NCBI RefSeq assembly: GCF_014645535.1
Contig: NZ_BMLX01000008.1
Location: 62,001 to 126,000, forward strand
Direction of reading: 5' to 3'
Length of the DNA: 64,000 nucleotides
Source: Silvimonas iriomotensis
GTDB taxonomy: Bacteria; Pseudomonadota; Gammaproteobacteria; Burkholderiales; Chitinibacteraceae
Shown here: positions 20,379 through 30,587 of the stretch, in pieces
Numbering within the stretch: position 1 is the first letter of the stretch
Layout of the letters: the number at the start of each line of letters is the position of its first letter
Program-made: the position numbers and the translations under genes
The notes under the pieces: generated by a model
Databases searched by the model: none
What the model saw: the letters and a program-made list of their open reading frames with translations, nothing else
What the model was told of the DNA's origin: nothing

Positions 20379-20525
20379 GGAGTTCACACAAAAATTCCCG
20401 TCAAATAAAGTCATTAAGTATCAGGATATAAACCACGGTACTTAAAGTAGAACATTAAGTGTGGTCAGATCTCGCCTACACTTTCGGCGGCGATAATCGT
20501 CCCTTACTGGCACAGACAAAAAATC

Positions 20526-20705
20526 ATGCTCTCGGCATCCGTTCAGGTGATCCGCGTTCTGGCCCTGCTGCTGGCGGCCTGGTGGCTCTGGAGCCGGCTT
20601 TTCCCCAAAGCACGCAAAGAAGTCGATCGCACCATGAATATCGCGGCCTGCGTACTGGTTGCGGCTGCTTTTGTGGTTTTCGCTGCGCACTTTTTACCAC
20701 ACTGA
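20526..20705 (+). CDS. 59-residue two-helix membrane protein upstream of msrP
   Basis: An ATG frame of 59 codons encodes two strongly hydrophobic helices (about residues 5-22, VQVIRVLALLLAAWWLW, and 39-57, IAACVLVAAAFVVFAAHFL), joined by a basic linker (SRLFPKARKEVDR). The composition is not random for this GC content, and it lies 117 bases ahead of msrP on the same strand. The ribosome site is weak. I do not recognise a family. It could help MsrP export or electron supply, since the usual partner msrQ is not adjacent, but this is speculation. Confidence 0.5.
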   Translation: MLSASVQVIRVLALLLAAWWLWSRLFPKARKEVDRTMNIAACVLVAAAFVVFAAHFLPH

Positions 20706-20822
20706 CGGTCACACGCCTCACATCACGGCGAACCGGGCGCCGTGCATCTGAAAACAATTCAACCGCGTAAGAAATCCGGACATAAACCGACTCATAGCCT
20801 GTGCCACTGTGGGAGAACCTTC

Positions 20823-21767
20823 ATGTCTCGTTTCACCTTTGACGCGGGCATTACGCCTGGCGAGATCACACCGGAAGCGGTCTATCGCGATCGCCGCCGC
20901 TTTATGACTGCGGCCGGAACGCTGGTCGGTGCCAGCCTGATTCCTGATCTGGCGCTGGCCGCCGCCGCACCTGCCAACGTGTTTGCCGGTAAACCGTCCA
21001 GATACAACACGACGGAGCCGCAAAACACCTTCGACCAGATCACGCATTACAACAATTACTACGAGTTCGGGACCGACAAGACCGACCCTGGACAAAACGC
21101 CGGTTCGCTGAAAACGCGGCCGTGGGCGGTGCGGGTGGAAGGCGAATGCCTGAAACCACAGACCTTTGATATCGACAGCCTGATCAAACTGGCGCCGATG
21201 GAGGAACGTATCTATCGCCTGCGCTGTGTGGAAGCGTGGTCCATGGTCATTCCGTGGGACGGGTTTCCGTTGTCCGAGCTGATCAAACAGGTACAACCCA
21301 CCGGCAACGCCAAATATGTGGAATTTACCTCGCTGGCCGACCCGCGCCAGATGCCGGGCCTGGCCGAACGCGTGCTGGACTGGCCTTATACCGAGGGTCT
21401 GCGCATGGACGAAGCCATGAACCCGCTGACGCTGTTGACCTTTGGCCTGTATGGCAAGGCACTGCCCAACCAGAACGGCGCACCGGTACGGGTGGTGGTG
21501 CCGTGGAAATACGGTTTCAAGAGCGCCAAGTCCATCGTGAAAATCCGCCTGGTCAGCAGCCAGCCCGGTACCGCGTGGAACAAGTCCGTGCCCAGCGAAT
21601 ACGGGTTCTATTCCAACGTGAATCCGGAAGTGGATCACCCGCGCTGGAGCCAGGCCACCGAGCGTCGTATCGGCGAATTCTTCCGCCGCAAGACGCTGAT
21701 GTTCAATGGCTACGGCGATTACGTGGCTGGTATGTATAAAGGCATGGATCTGAAGAAGTATTACTGA
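20823..21767 (+). CDS. msrP: Protein-methionine-sulfoxide reductase catalytic subunit MsrP
   Basis: MsrP (YedY) is a periplasmic molybdopterin enzyme that repairs oxidised methionines in envelope proteins. The 314-residue protein has a twin-arginine signal ([10 protein letters not shown], then a hydrophobic run and ALAAA), followed by [13 protein letters not shown], the Mo-ligand cysteine in [17 protein letters not shown], and [16 protein letters not shown] use ATG 20823 with GGGAG upstream; the frame opens earlier without support. Its electron donor MsrQ is encoded separately at 34913-35518. The stop codon directly abuts a 13-copy heptamer array. Confidence 0.95.
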   Translation: MSRFTFDAGITPGEITPEAVYRDRRRFMTAAGTLVGASLIPDLALAAAAPANVFAGKPSRYNTTEPQNTFDQITHYNNYYEFGTDKTDPGQNAGSLKTRPWAVRVEGECLKPQTFDIDSLIKLAPMEERIYRLRCVEAWSMVIPWDGFPLSELIKQVQPTGNAKYVEFTSLADPRQMPGLAERVLDWPYTEGLRMDEAMNPLTLLTFGLYGKALPNQNGAPVRVVVPWKYGFKSAKSIVKIRLVSSQPGTAWNKSVPSEYGFYSNVNPEVDHPRWSQATERRIGEFFRRKTLMFNGYGDYVAGMYKGMDLKKYY

Positions 21768-21861
21768 GTGAGGTGTGAGGTGTGAGGTGTGAGGTGTGAG
21801 GTGTGAGGTGTGAGGTGTGAGGTGTGAGGTGTGAGGTGTGAGGTGTGAGGTGTGAGGTGTG
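21768..21861. repeat. Heptamer array: 13 perfect GTGAGGT copies
   Basis: Thirteen uninterrupted copies of GTGAGGT begin at the base after the msrP stop codon and end with a partial GTG. There is no degeneracy between copies. It is the mirror partner of the array at 22079-22172. The array is non-coding on the plus strand; on the minus strand it generates a low-complexity open frame that I treat as an artefact. Confidence 0.95.
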
Positions 21862-21916
21862 CAGAGTGTAAGTGCCGGTCTGCCAGATGCAACTACCCTT
21901 TCACCCAAACCACAGC

Positions 21917-22055
21917 CTCGTCATTCCTGACCTCGGCGGCCCCTTGGCCGGAATCCAGGCACAAACAGGTGTGCCGAAGGCACTGAAACTGGTTTGCCAG
22001 GCAAAGCCCACCTGCGGTGGGCCTACTGGATTCCTGCCTGCGCAGGAATGACGAG
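21917..22055. repeat. REP-like composite element with four hairpins
   Basis: The ends are a perfect 13-base inverted repeat, CTCGTCATTCCTG (21917-21929) and CAGGAATGACGAG (22043-22055). Further in, GGAATCCAG (21950-21958) and CTGGATTCC (22026-22034) form a second inverted pair. Each half is itself an ATTCC...GGAAT hairpin, and between them lie GTGCC-gaa-GGCAC (21971-21983) and GCCCACC-tgc-GGTGGGC (22006-22022). This resembles the widespread CGTCATTCC...GGAATCCAG repeats and two REP units facing each other. No transposase gene is present. Confidence 0.75.
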
Positions 22056-22078
22056 CCAGGGGTATGCACGCCTCCCCC

Positions 22079-22172
22079 TCCTCACTCCTCACTCCTCACT
22101 CCTCACTCCTCACTCCTCACTCCTCACTCCTCACTCCTCACTCCTCACTCCTCACTCCTCACTCCTCACTCC
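22079..22172. repeat. Heptamer array: 13 perfect TCCTCAC copies
   Basis: Thirteen uninterrupted copies of TCCTCAC plus a partial TCC. The reverse complement, GTGAGGA, differs from the unit of the first array only in its last base. Array length and copy number equal those of the first array, and the two face each other around the REP-like element. Bases 22173-22375 up to nupC hold no recognisable site other than the nupC leader. Confidence 0.95.
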
Positions 22173-22375
22173 CTTCCCCGAACATTCCGGAAACCCTGGT
22201 TGGCATATCCCGTGTTTTTCTGCCAAAAACAGGATACGCATCAACGCAGCGGCGCCCTGCCGCCTTTATGTTGATGGGTCCGCTCTTTTCCAGGCCCGGC
22301 CTTGATCGCTGCCACAAGCAATGACCCAGGGCGCAAAACAATCTCAACAAGCCGTTTCGGGGAGTACCTTTCAAG

Positions 22376-23647
22376 ATGGATATCATCCGCAGCCTTATTG
22401 GCATGCTGGTTCTGTTGTTGATCGCCTTTGCCGTTTCCAATAATCGTCGCCTGATCAAGCCGCGCGTGGTGATTGCCGCGCTGCTCACCCAGATCGCGAT
22501 CGGCGCGTTCATCCTGTTTGTGCCGATCGGCAAGATCATCCTGGAAGGTGCGGCCAATGCGGTGAATCACGTGCTGGAATTCGGCAACCATGGCATCGCC
22601 TTCATGTTTGGCGGGCTGGTCGACAAAAAAATGTTCGAGCTCTTTGGCGATGGCGGTTTTGTATTCGCCTTTCGCGTATTGCCGGCCATCATCTTTGTGA
22701 CGGCGCTGATCTCGGTGCTGTATTACATCGGCGTCATGCGCTGGATCGTGCTGATCCTGGGTACGATTTTCCAGAAAATCATTGGTGTTTCCAGAATCGA
22801 GTCTTTCTCTGCCGCGACCACCATCTTCCTCGGCCAGAGCGAGATGCCGGCTGTGGTCAAACCCTTCGTCAAGCAAATGAACGGACCCGAGATGTTTGCC
22901 GTCATGTCCAGCGGCATGGCTGCGGTGGCGGGCTCTGTGCTGGCCGGTTATGCCGGGTTGGGCGTCAAGATGGAATACCTGCTGGCGGCCTCGTTCATGG
23001 CCATTCCTGGCGGCTTGCTGTTTGCCAAGATCATTTGTCCTTCCACCGGCCCCAGCACGGTCGAGTTCGAAAACGTGGGTTTTGACGAGCACCGCCCGGC
23101 CAACGTGATCGAAGCGGCGGCTTCCGGCGTGCAGGTGGGTTTGCAGATCGCCTTCAATGTCGGGGCCATGCTGATCGCTTTTATCGGGCTGATTGCGCTG
23201 CTTGACGGCATTGTTGGTGGCTTCTTTGGCTGGTTCGGCCACCCGGACCTGACGCTGGAAGCCATACTGGGCTATATCTTCTCGCCGCTTGCCTGGCTGA
23301 TTGGCGTGCCGTGGAATCATGCGCAGATTGCCGGCAATTTCCTTGGGCAGAAGATGATCCTCAATGAGTTTGTCGCCTATGTCGGGCTGGCTCCCTATCT
23401 GAAAGATGCCGCCAGCGTGACTGCGGCAGGCCTGACTGTGCTGGACCCCAAAACCCTGGCCATTGTGTCCTTTGCCTTGTGTGGCTTTGCCAACTTTTCT
23501 TCCATCGCCATTCTGGCCGGTGGTTTTTCCGCCGTCGCACCGGAGCGGCGATCCGAAGTGGCCCGTTATGGTTTGCGCGTGGTCGCCGCCGGGACGCTTT
23601 CCAACCTGATGAGTGCAACCATCGCCGGTATTTTCCTGTCTTTGTAA
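22376..23647 (+). CDS. nupC: NupC-type nucleoside:cation symporter (CNT family)
   Basis: This 423-residue polytopic protein matches the concentrative nucleoside transporters. It has the N-terminal gate-like helices, VFAFRVLPAIIFVTALISVLYYIGVM, the conserved SAATTIFLGQSEMPAVVKPF, MTSGMA-like VMSSGMAAVAGSVLAGYA, LNEFVAYVG and FALCGFANFSSIAI. It imports nucleosides with H+ or Na+. It is the first gene of a nucleoside salvage operon, 42 bases ahead of deoC, so its substrate is probably pyrimidine nucleosides. GGGGAG precedes the ATG. Confidence 0.93.
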   Translation: MDIIRSLIGMLVLLLIAFAVSNNRRLIKPRVVIAALLTQIAIGAFILFVPIGKIILEGAANAVNHVLEFGNHGIAFMFGGLVDKKMFELFGDGGFVFAFRVLPAIIFVTALISVLYYIGVMRWIVLILGTIFQKIIGVSRIESFSAATTIFLGQSEMPAVVKPFVKQMNGPEMFAVMSSGMAAVAGSVLAGYAGLGVKMEYLLAASFMAIPGGLLFAKIICPSTGPSTVEFENVGFDEHRPANVIEAAASGVQVGLQIAFNVGAMLIAFIGLIALLDGIVGGFFGWFGHPDLTLEAILGYIFSPLAWLIGVPWNHAQIAGNFLGQKMILNEFVAYVGLAPYLKDAASVTAAGLTVLDPKTLAIVSFALCGFANFSSIAILAGGFSAVAPERRSEVARYGLRVVAAGTLSNLMSATIAGIFLSL

Positions 23648-23689
23648 TCACGGCTTTGTCCGGATTCTTCTTTTCAGCCGGAGGCAATC

Positions 23690-24472
23690 ATGACCGACCT
23701 GACCCGCAATCATTTGACCGAAGCAGCCCTGCGCGCGCTGCATCTGATGGACCTGACCGCCCTGAACGACACCGACACGCACGATTCCATCCGCGCGCTG
23801 GCCGCTGCCGCCAACACGCCGCTGGGCACGCCGGCTGCGCTGTGTGTCTATGTGCAGTTCGTACGCACCGCCAAAGAAGCCCTGGCTGCGCAGGGGCTCA
23901 ATATCCCGGTCGCCACCGTCACCAACTTTCCGATCGGTGAGGCCAACCCGCAAGCCGCCGCAGGCGAGACCGCCGAGGCCGTGTTGCTGGGGGCCGACGA
24001 AGTCGACGTGGTTTTCCCCTATCGCGCGTTGATGGCAGGCGATGAAGACGTCGGCCACAAGCTGGTGTCGATGTGCCGCACCGCCGTTGGCGACAAGGTG
24101 CTCAAGGTGATTATTGAATCGGGCGAGCTGACCGCGCCGCAATTGATCAAGCGCGCCAGCGAGATTTCCATTCAGGCCGGCGCGCATTTCATCAAGACCT
24201 CTACCGGCAAAGTGCCGGTGAACGCCACCTTGCAAGCGGCGGAAATCATGCTTGAAGCCATCCGCAAATCCGGCAAACAAGTGGGTTTCAAGGCCGCTGG
24301 CGGTGTGCGTACGGCCACCGAAGCCGCCGCTTATCTGGCGCTGGCGGACCGCATCATGGGGCCGGACTGGGCAAAGCCGGAGACATTCCGTTTTGGTGCA
24401 TCCAGTTTGCTGGGCAATCTGTTGACCACGCTGGGGCAGGATGCCGGCGCCACGCGCAACACCGCCTACTGA
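23690..24472 (+). CDS. deoC: Deoxyribose-phosphate aldolase
   Basis: DeoC splits 2-deoxyribose 5-phosphate into acetaldehyde and glyceraldehyde 3-phosphate through a lysine Schiff base. The 260-residue protein is of the E. coli length class and shows [44 protein letters not shown], the Schiff-base region [16 protein letters not shown] and [16 protein letters not shown] lies 6 bases before the ATG. It processes the sugar released by DeoA and Udp after mutase action. No deoB is present here. Confidence 0.96.
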   Translation: MTDLTRNHLTEAALRALHLMDLTALNDTDTHDSIRALAAAANTPLGTPAALCVYVQFVRTAKEALAAQGLNIPVATVTNFPIGEANPQAAAGETAEAVLLGADEVDVVFPYRALMAGDEDVGHKLVSMCRTAVGDKVLKVIIESGELTAPQLIKRASEISIQAGAHFIKTSTGKVPVNATLQAAEIMLEAIRKSGKQVGFKAAGGVRTATEAAAYLALADRIMGPDWAKPETFRFGASSLLGNLLTTLGQDAGATRNTAY

Positions 24473-24481
24473 TCCCCGATT

Positions 24482-24505
24482 GCGGGCGCGACGTGCGCCC
24501 GCTTT
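24482..24505 (+). promoter_or_regulatory. Intercistronic hairpin between deoC and deoA
   Basis: GCGGGCGC, a 5-base loop and GCGCCCGC followed by TTT form a strong 8-base GC stem 10 bases after the deoC stop. The T-run is too short for a full terminator. It could attenuate deoA or protect the deoC message end. Confidence 0.55.
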
Positions 24506-24522
24506 GCGTGTTGAGGTTCATC

Positions 24523-25842
24523 ATGTTTCTTCCCCAGGAAATCATCCGCAAAAAGCGTGACCAGATTGCACTGAGCACCGAGGAAATCAGCTTTTTTGTG
24601 CGGGGCGTGGTTGATCGGTCGGTCTCTGACGGCCAGGTGGCCGCGCTGGCCATGGCCATTTATTTCAATGGCATGAGCACGCCAGAACGCGTGGCACTGA
24701 CACTGGCCATGCGTGATTCTGGCCGCATTCTGGACTGGGCCAATTCGCGCCTGCCCGGGCCGGTGCTGGATAAACACTCCACCGGCGGCGTGGGCGATCT
24801 GACCTCCCTGCTGCTCGGGCCCATGGTCGCGGCGTGCGGCGGCTTTGTGCCCATGATCTCTGGCCGTGGTCTGGGCCATACCGGCGGCACGCTGGACAAA
24901 CTCGAAGCCATTCCCGGTTACGATGTCTCGCCCGATTTGCCGCGCCTGCAGCGCATCGTCAGCGAAACCGGCCTTGCCATTGTTGGCCAGACCGCAGACC
25001 TGGCGCCGGCAGACAAACGTATTTACGCGGTGCGTGATGTGACGGCGACGGTGGAATCGGTGGCCATGATTACGGCCTCCATCCTGTCCAAGAAACTTTG
25101 TGCCGGCTTGCAGGCGCTGGTTATGGATGTCAAAACCGGCAGCGGCGCCTTCATGCCCACCATGGATAAAGCCCGCACGCTGGCGCGCAGCATTGTTGAT
25201 GTCGGCAACGGCGCGGGGCTGAAGACCTCTGCCTTGATCACGGACATGAGCCAGGCGCTGGCGCCCGCCGCCGGCAATGCGGTGGAAATCCGCTGTGCCA
25301 TTGATTACCTGACCGGCAAAGCCAGGCCCGCGCGGCTGCACGAGGTCACCATGGCGCTGGCCACGCGCATGCTGGTGCTAGGCGGGCTTGCCGGCAGCGA
25401 TGATGAGGCGCGGGCGGCGCTGCAGCGCAGTCTGGATACCGGTGCCGCCGCCGAGCGCTTCGCCAGAATGGTGTCCGCCCAGGGCGGCCCGACCGATTTG
25501 CTGGAAGCGCCCGACCAGTATCTGGCCTCGTCACGTACCCAGGTTCCTGTCGTCGCCACGCAATCCGGTTATATCAGCACCATTGACTGTCGCGCGCTGG
25601 GGCTGACTGTGGTGAATCTGGGGGGCGGCCGGCGCCTGCCAGCAGATCGCATTGACTACGCGGTGGGGCTGACCGGGCTGGCGGAACTGGGCGCACGCGT
25701 GGAGCCCGGCCAGCTCCTGGGCGTCGTCCACGCACATAACGAAAACAGTGCCCGCAACGCCATTGCAGAAGTGACGGCGGCCTATACCATCACGGACGCG
25801 CCGCCGCGCCTGCCACCCGTGATACACGAACATATTCATTGA
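24523..25842 (+). CDS. deoA: Thymidine phosphorylase
   Basis: DeoA phosphorolyses thymidine and deoxyuridine to the base and deoxyribose 1-phosphate. The 439-residue protein has the family signature region [11 protein letters not shown] (phosphate site), [34 protein letters not shown] and the C-terminal [21 protein letters not shown] domain. I use ATG 24523 with TTGAGG upstream; ten extra codons upstream are unsupported. It is 50 bases after deoC in the salvage operon. Confidence 0.96.
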   Translation: MFLPQEIIRKKRDQIALSTEEISFFVRGVVDRSVSDGQVAALAMAIYFNGMSTPERVALTLAMRDSGRILDWANSRLPGPVLDKHSTGGVGDLTSLLLGPMVAACGGFVPMISGRGLGHTGGTLDKLEAIPGYDVSPDLPRLQRIVSETGLAIVGQTADLAPADKRIYAVRDVTATVESVAMITASILSKKLCAGLQALVMDVKTGSGAFMPTMDKARTLARSIVDVGNGAGLKTSALITDMSQALAPAAGNAVEIRCAIDYLTGKARPARLHEVTMALATRMLVLGGLAGSDDEARAALQRSLDTGAAAERFARMVSAQGGPTDLLEAPDQYLASSRTQVPVVATQSGYISTIDCRALGLTVVNLGGGRRLPADRIDYAVGLTGLAELGARVEPGQLLGVVHAHNENSARNAIAEVTAAYTITDAPPRLPPVIHEHIH

Positions 25843-25856
25843 TACCGGCGTTTTGA

Positions 25857-26270
<414 letters not shown>

Positions 26271-26296
26271 CCGACCGTACTGACGAGGACAAGCTT

Positions 26297-27070
26297 ATGT
26301 CGCAAGCCGATCACAAATCCGAGGTGTTCCACCTTGGGTTGACCAAAGCCATGCTCAAGGGCGCTACCGTTGCCATCGTGCCGGGTGACCCTGGCCGTAG
26401 CCAGCGCATTGCCGAACTGATGCAGAACCCGCAACCGCTGGCCAGCCATCGCGAGTTCAACTCCTGGCTGGGTGAATTGAATGGCCAGAGCGTGGTGGTG
26501 TGTTCTACCGGCATTGGCGGGCCGTCGACCTCTATTGCGGTGGAAGAACTGGCACAACTGGGCGTGCGAACCTTTTTGCGGGTCGGGACGACGGGCGCGA
26601 TCCAGCCCCATATCAATGTGGGCGATGTGCTGATTACCACGGGCTCGGTCCGGCTGGATGGCGCCAGCTACCACTTCGCCCCCGCGCCATACCCGGCCGT
26701 GGCCGATTTCGAGTGCACCACCGCGCTCGTCGCCGCCGCCAGGGCCAAGGGCGCCACAGCGCATGTGGGGATCACCGCTTCCTCAGACACCTTCTACCCG
26801 GGGCAAGAGCGCTACGACACCTATTCCGGCCGCGTGAACAAGGAATGGGAAGGCAGCATGAAACAGTGGCAAGCGCTGCACGTGATGAACTACGAGATGG
26901 AATCGGCCACGCTCTTGACCATGTGTGCCGCAATGGGCCTGCGCGCCGGCATGATCGCTGGCGTGATCGTGAACCGTACCCAGCAGGAAACCCCCAGCGC
27001 CGAGACCATGAAAAAAACCGAGAACGATTCGGTCAGCATTGTGATTGAGGCCGCACGCCATTTGCTCTGA
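26297..27070 (+). CDS. udp: Uridine phosphorylase
   Basis: This NP-I family enzyme splits uridine with phosphate into uracil and ribose 1-phosphate. The 257 residues show [11 protein letters not shown] at the start, [46 protein letters not shown] and [22 protein letters not shown], the family signatures for phosphate and nucleoside binding. It is the last gene of the nupC-deoC-deoA-cdd-udp operon and is followed by a strong terminator. Confidence 0.97.
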   Translation: MSQADHKSEVFHLGLTKAMLKGATVAIVPGDPGRSQRIAELMQNPQPLASHREFNSWLGELNGQSVVVCSTGIGGPSTSIAVEELAQLGVRTFLRVGTTGAIQPHINVGDVLITTGSVRLDGASYHFAPAPYPAVADFECTTALVAAARAKGATAHVGITASSDTFYPGQERYDTYSGRVNKEWEGSMKQWQALHVMNYEMESATLLTMCAAMGLRAGMIAGVIVNRTQQETPSAETMKKTENDSVSIVIEAARHLL

Positions 27071-27090
27071 ACGATCTGGTTCGCCACACA

Positions 27091-27119
27091 AACCGGGCCT
27101 GAGGCCCGGTTTTGTTTTA
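27091..27119 (+). terminator. Rho-independent terminator after udp
   Basis: AACCGGGCC, loop TGA and GGCCCGGTT are followed by TTGTTTT. The 9-base stem begins 20 bases after the udp stop codon and closes the nucleoside salvage operon. Confidence 0.92.
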
Positions 27120-27130
27120 TGCGACCCCAC

Positions 27131-27158
27131 AAAAAAAGAACCCGCCTTGCGGCGGGTT
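27131..27158 (-). terminator. Rho-independent terminator after amtB
   Basis: On the minus strand AACCCGCC, loop GCAA and GGCGGGTT are followed by C and seven T residues. It lies 60 bases after the amtB stop and faces the udp terminator, separating the two convergent operons. Confidence 0.9.
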
Positions 27159-27217
27159 GAAGGTACGACTCTGCTCTTTACGATCAAGAGGATGTGTTTT
27201 GTCTTGTTCTGGTTCTA

Positions 27218-28678
27218 TTACTCCACACGTTCGCCGTGCAGGGTCACATCCAGACCTTCGCGTTCTTCTTCTTCAGTCACGCGCAGGCCGATCACAACAT
27301 CAATAATCTTCAGCAGTACGAAGGTCAGCACGCCGCTGTAGACCAGCGTGGTCAGCACGCCCTTGATCTGCAGAACCACGTTGCCATCAACACCACCGAT
27401 ATCTTTCACTGCGAACACACCAGTCAGCACCGCACCCAGGATACCGCCCACACCGTGCACGCCGAAGGCATCCAGGGAGTCGTCGTAACCGAGCTTGTGC
27501 TTGAGCCATGTAGCGGACCAGAAGCACACCACGCCAGCCAGCAGACCAATGATCAGGGCGCCGCCGACACCCACGAAGCCAGAGGCCGGGGTGATGGCAA
27601 CCAGACCTGCCACAGCGCCAGAGATGATGCCCAGTACCGAAGGTTTGCCCTTGGCAACCCACTCGGCAAACATCCAGCCCAGTGCAGCCATGGCGGTTGC
27701 AACTTGCGTGGTCATCATGGCGAAACCGGCACGGCCATCAGCAGCCACAGCGGAGCCGGCGTTGAAGCCGAACCAGCCCACCCACAGCATCGAAGCACCG
27801 ATCAGCGACAGCACCAGGTTGTGCGGTGCCATGGCTTCCTTGCCATAACCCACGCGCTTGCCCAGCACCAGGGCGCAAACCAGACCGGCAACACCGGCGT
27901 TGATGTGCACAACCGTACCGCCAGCAAAGTCCAGGATACCAGCGCCAGCCAGCCAGCCTGTCGGTTCCCACACCATGTGAGCGATCGGCGCGTAGACGAT
28001 GATCGACCACAGGGCCATGAACACCAGCATGGCAGAGAACTTCATACGGTCAGCAAACGCGCCGGTGATCAGGGCCGGAGTAATGATGGCGAAGGTCATT
28101 TGATAGACCATGTACACCGATTCCGGGATCGTCGAGGCCAGATGGCTGACGGTCAGCGTGGTTGCATTGGCGCCCTTGATGTAGTTCATGCCGGACAGCA
28201 GGACACGAGAGAAGCCACCAATGAAGCTGTTACCCGGCGTGAAGGCCAGCGAGTAACCAATCACCACCCAGATGATCGTGATCAGGCAGGTGATGGCAAA
28301 GCTTTGCATCACGGTAGCCAGCACGTTCTTCTTGCGCACCATGCCGGCATAGAACAGTGCCAGGCCCGGGATGGTCATGAACAGCACCAGCGCGGTGGAA
28401 GTCAGCATCCAGGCGGTGTCGCCGCCGCTGATCTTGGAAGAGTCAACACTGAACGGTGCAGTCGGTGCCGGGGCAGCAGCCGGTGCGGAAGCAGCACCAG
28501 CGGCAGAAGCGTCAGAGCTTGCTGCAGCAGCCGGAGCCGGTGCGGCAGCAGACGCATCAGATGCCACTACGGCGGCAGCATCAGATGCAGGCGCCGCGGC
28601 GGAAGCATCGTCGGCAAAGCTGGGGGCTGCCATACACATCGCGCCCAGCATTGCGAACATCGCAAGTAATTTCTTCAT
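27218..28678 (-). CDS. amtB: Ammonium transporter AmtB
   Basis: Eleven-helix Amt/MEP/Rh ammonium channel, 486 residues. Core motifs include DTAWMLTSTALVLFMTIPGLALFYAGMVRKKN, GGTVVHINAGVAGLVCALVLG and DDSLDAFGVHGVGGILGAVLTG. A cleavable signal peptide (residues 1-22, ending SFA) is followed by an unusually long Ala/Ser/Pro-rich segment (about residues 23-76) with repeated SDAS and AAAPA units, which would sit in the periplasm before helix 1. It is transcribed with glnK, whose product blocks the channel when nitrogen is plentiful. Confidence 0.95.
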   Translation of the reverse strand: MKKLLAMFAMLGAMCMAAPSFADDASAAAPASDAAAVVASDASAAAPAPAAAASSDASAAGAASAPAAAPAPTAPFSVDSSKISGGDTAWMLTSTALVLFMTIPGLALFYAGMVRKKNVLATVMQSFAITCLITIIWVVIGYSLAFTPGNSFIGGFSRVLLSGMNYIKGANATTLTVSHLASTIPESVYMVYQMTFAIITPALITGAFADRMKFSAMLVFMALWSIIVYAPIAHMVWEPTGWLAGAGILDFAGGTVVHINAGVAGLVCALVLGKRVGYGKEAMAPHNLVLSLIGASMLWVGWFGFNAGSAVAADGRAGFAMMTTQVATAMAALGWMFAEWVAKGKPSVLGIISGAVAGLVAITPASGFVGVGGALIIGLLAGVVCFWSATWLKHKLGYDDSLDAFGVHGVGGILGAVLTGVFAVKDIGGVDGNVVLQIKGVLTTLVYSGVLTFVLLKIIDVVIGLRVTEEEEREGLDVTLHGERVE

Positions 28679-28713
28679 CGGGTCATCTCCTTCCCGTATT
28701 GTTCTTGGATTAC

Positions 28714-30037
<1,324 letters not shown>

Positions 30038-30044
30038 GGACCCG

Positions 30045-30050
30045 ATTATA
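30045..30050 (-). promoter_or_regulatory. -10 element of rnpB
   Basis: A perfect TATAAT on the minus strand stands 7 bases before the inferred rnpB 5' end. No convincing TTGACA is seen 16-18 bases upstream, where the sequence is GAAAGG. Confidence 0.75.
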
Positions 30051-30110
30051 CACACATTCGCCAGCGCCCTTTCCCCACGGGTCGGTTTGCCGGCTTCGCG
30101 CGCGGGCAAA

Positions 30111-30587
30111 TCAGGCGTCGGTCTGGGCGGTTTGTTCGACAAACGGCAGGCTGGCCTGGGCAGCCAGGCGGTGCGCTTCTTGCACCGCTTTGGCCACGCC
30201 GCTGCGGGTTGCGCGGTAGTGCGAGAACACAAAACGCGCGTCGCCGTTGTCAGCCAGGCATACCCAGACGCTGTCCGGACCGATGATATTGGGTTCCTGA
30301 TCCAGCACCACCCGGGTAAATGCGCTCAGCGGAATATGCCGGGTGCGCACCGGAATGAGGCCCAGCAAGCAGATCCGCCGTTCCAGCACGCCATCATGCA
30401 CACGCTGCTCGGCGGGAAAGGCCCAGAAGCCGGCCGCCAGCAGCAGCATGGAGTACCAGAACAAACCGAAGAAGTGGTTTTCAAAGCGCGGCGAGTCAAT
30501 CAGCGGCCAGCCCCAGAACGCGGCGGCGATCAACACCACGCCGAACACCAGCCACGCCGGCTTGCTGGCATTGCGATGCGTCAGCAT
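30111..30587 (-). CDS. Membrane protein of unknown function coupled to pyrC
   Basis: From the ATG at 30587, which overlaps the pyrC stop as TGATG, the frame encodes 158 residues. Two hydrophobic helices near the N terminus (WLVFGVVLIAAAFWGWPLI and FFGLFWYSMLLLAAGFWAF) are followed by a soluble domain of beta-like segments (RRICLLGLIPVRTRHIPL, TRVVLDQEP, SVWVCLADNGDARFVFSHY). The pattern resembles bacterial PH-like membrane proteins, but I cannot name a family. Six more codons upstream are possible. Coupling to pyrC suggests co-expression, not necessarily shared function. Confidence 0.75.
   Translation of the reverse strand: MLTHRNASKPAWLVFGVVLIAAAFWGWPLIDSPRFENHFFGLFWYSMLLLAAGFWAFPAEQRVHDGVLERRICLLGLIPVRTRHIPLSAFTRVVLDQEPNIIGPDSVWVCLADNGDARFVFSHYRATRSGVAKAVQEAHRLAAQASLPFVEQTAQTDA

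Noticed and set aside
20718-21908. 396-codon minus-strand frame with HTSHLTP repeats
   Set aside because: The repeats are just the heptamer array read in frame; the rest is antisense to msrP. No ribosome site.
21917-22055. Insertion sequence
   Set aside because: There are inverted ends but no transposase frame, and the element is too short.
21768-22172. CRISPR-like array
   Set aside because: The repeats are contiguous 7-mers with no spacers, so they are microsatellites and not CRISPR.
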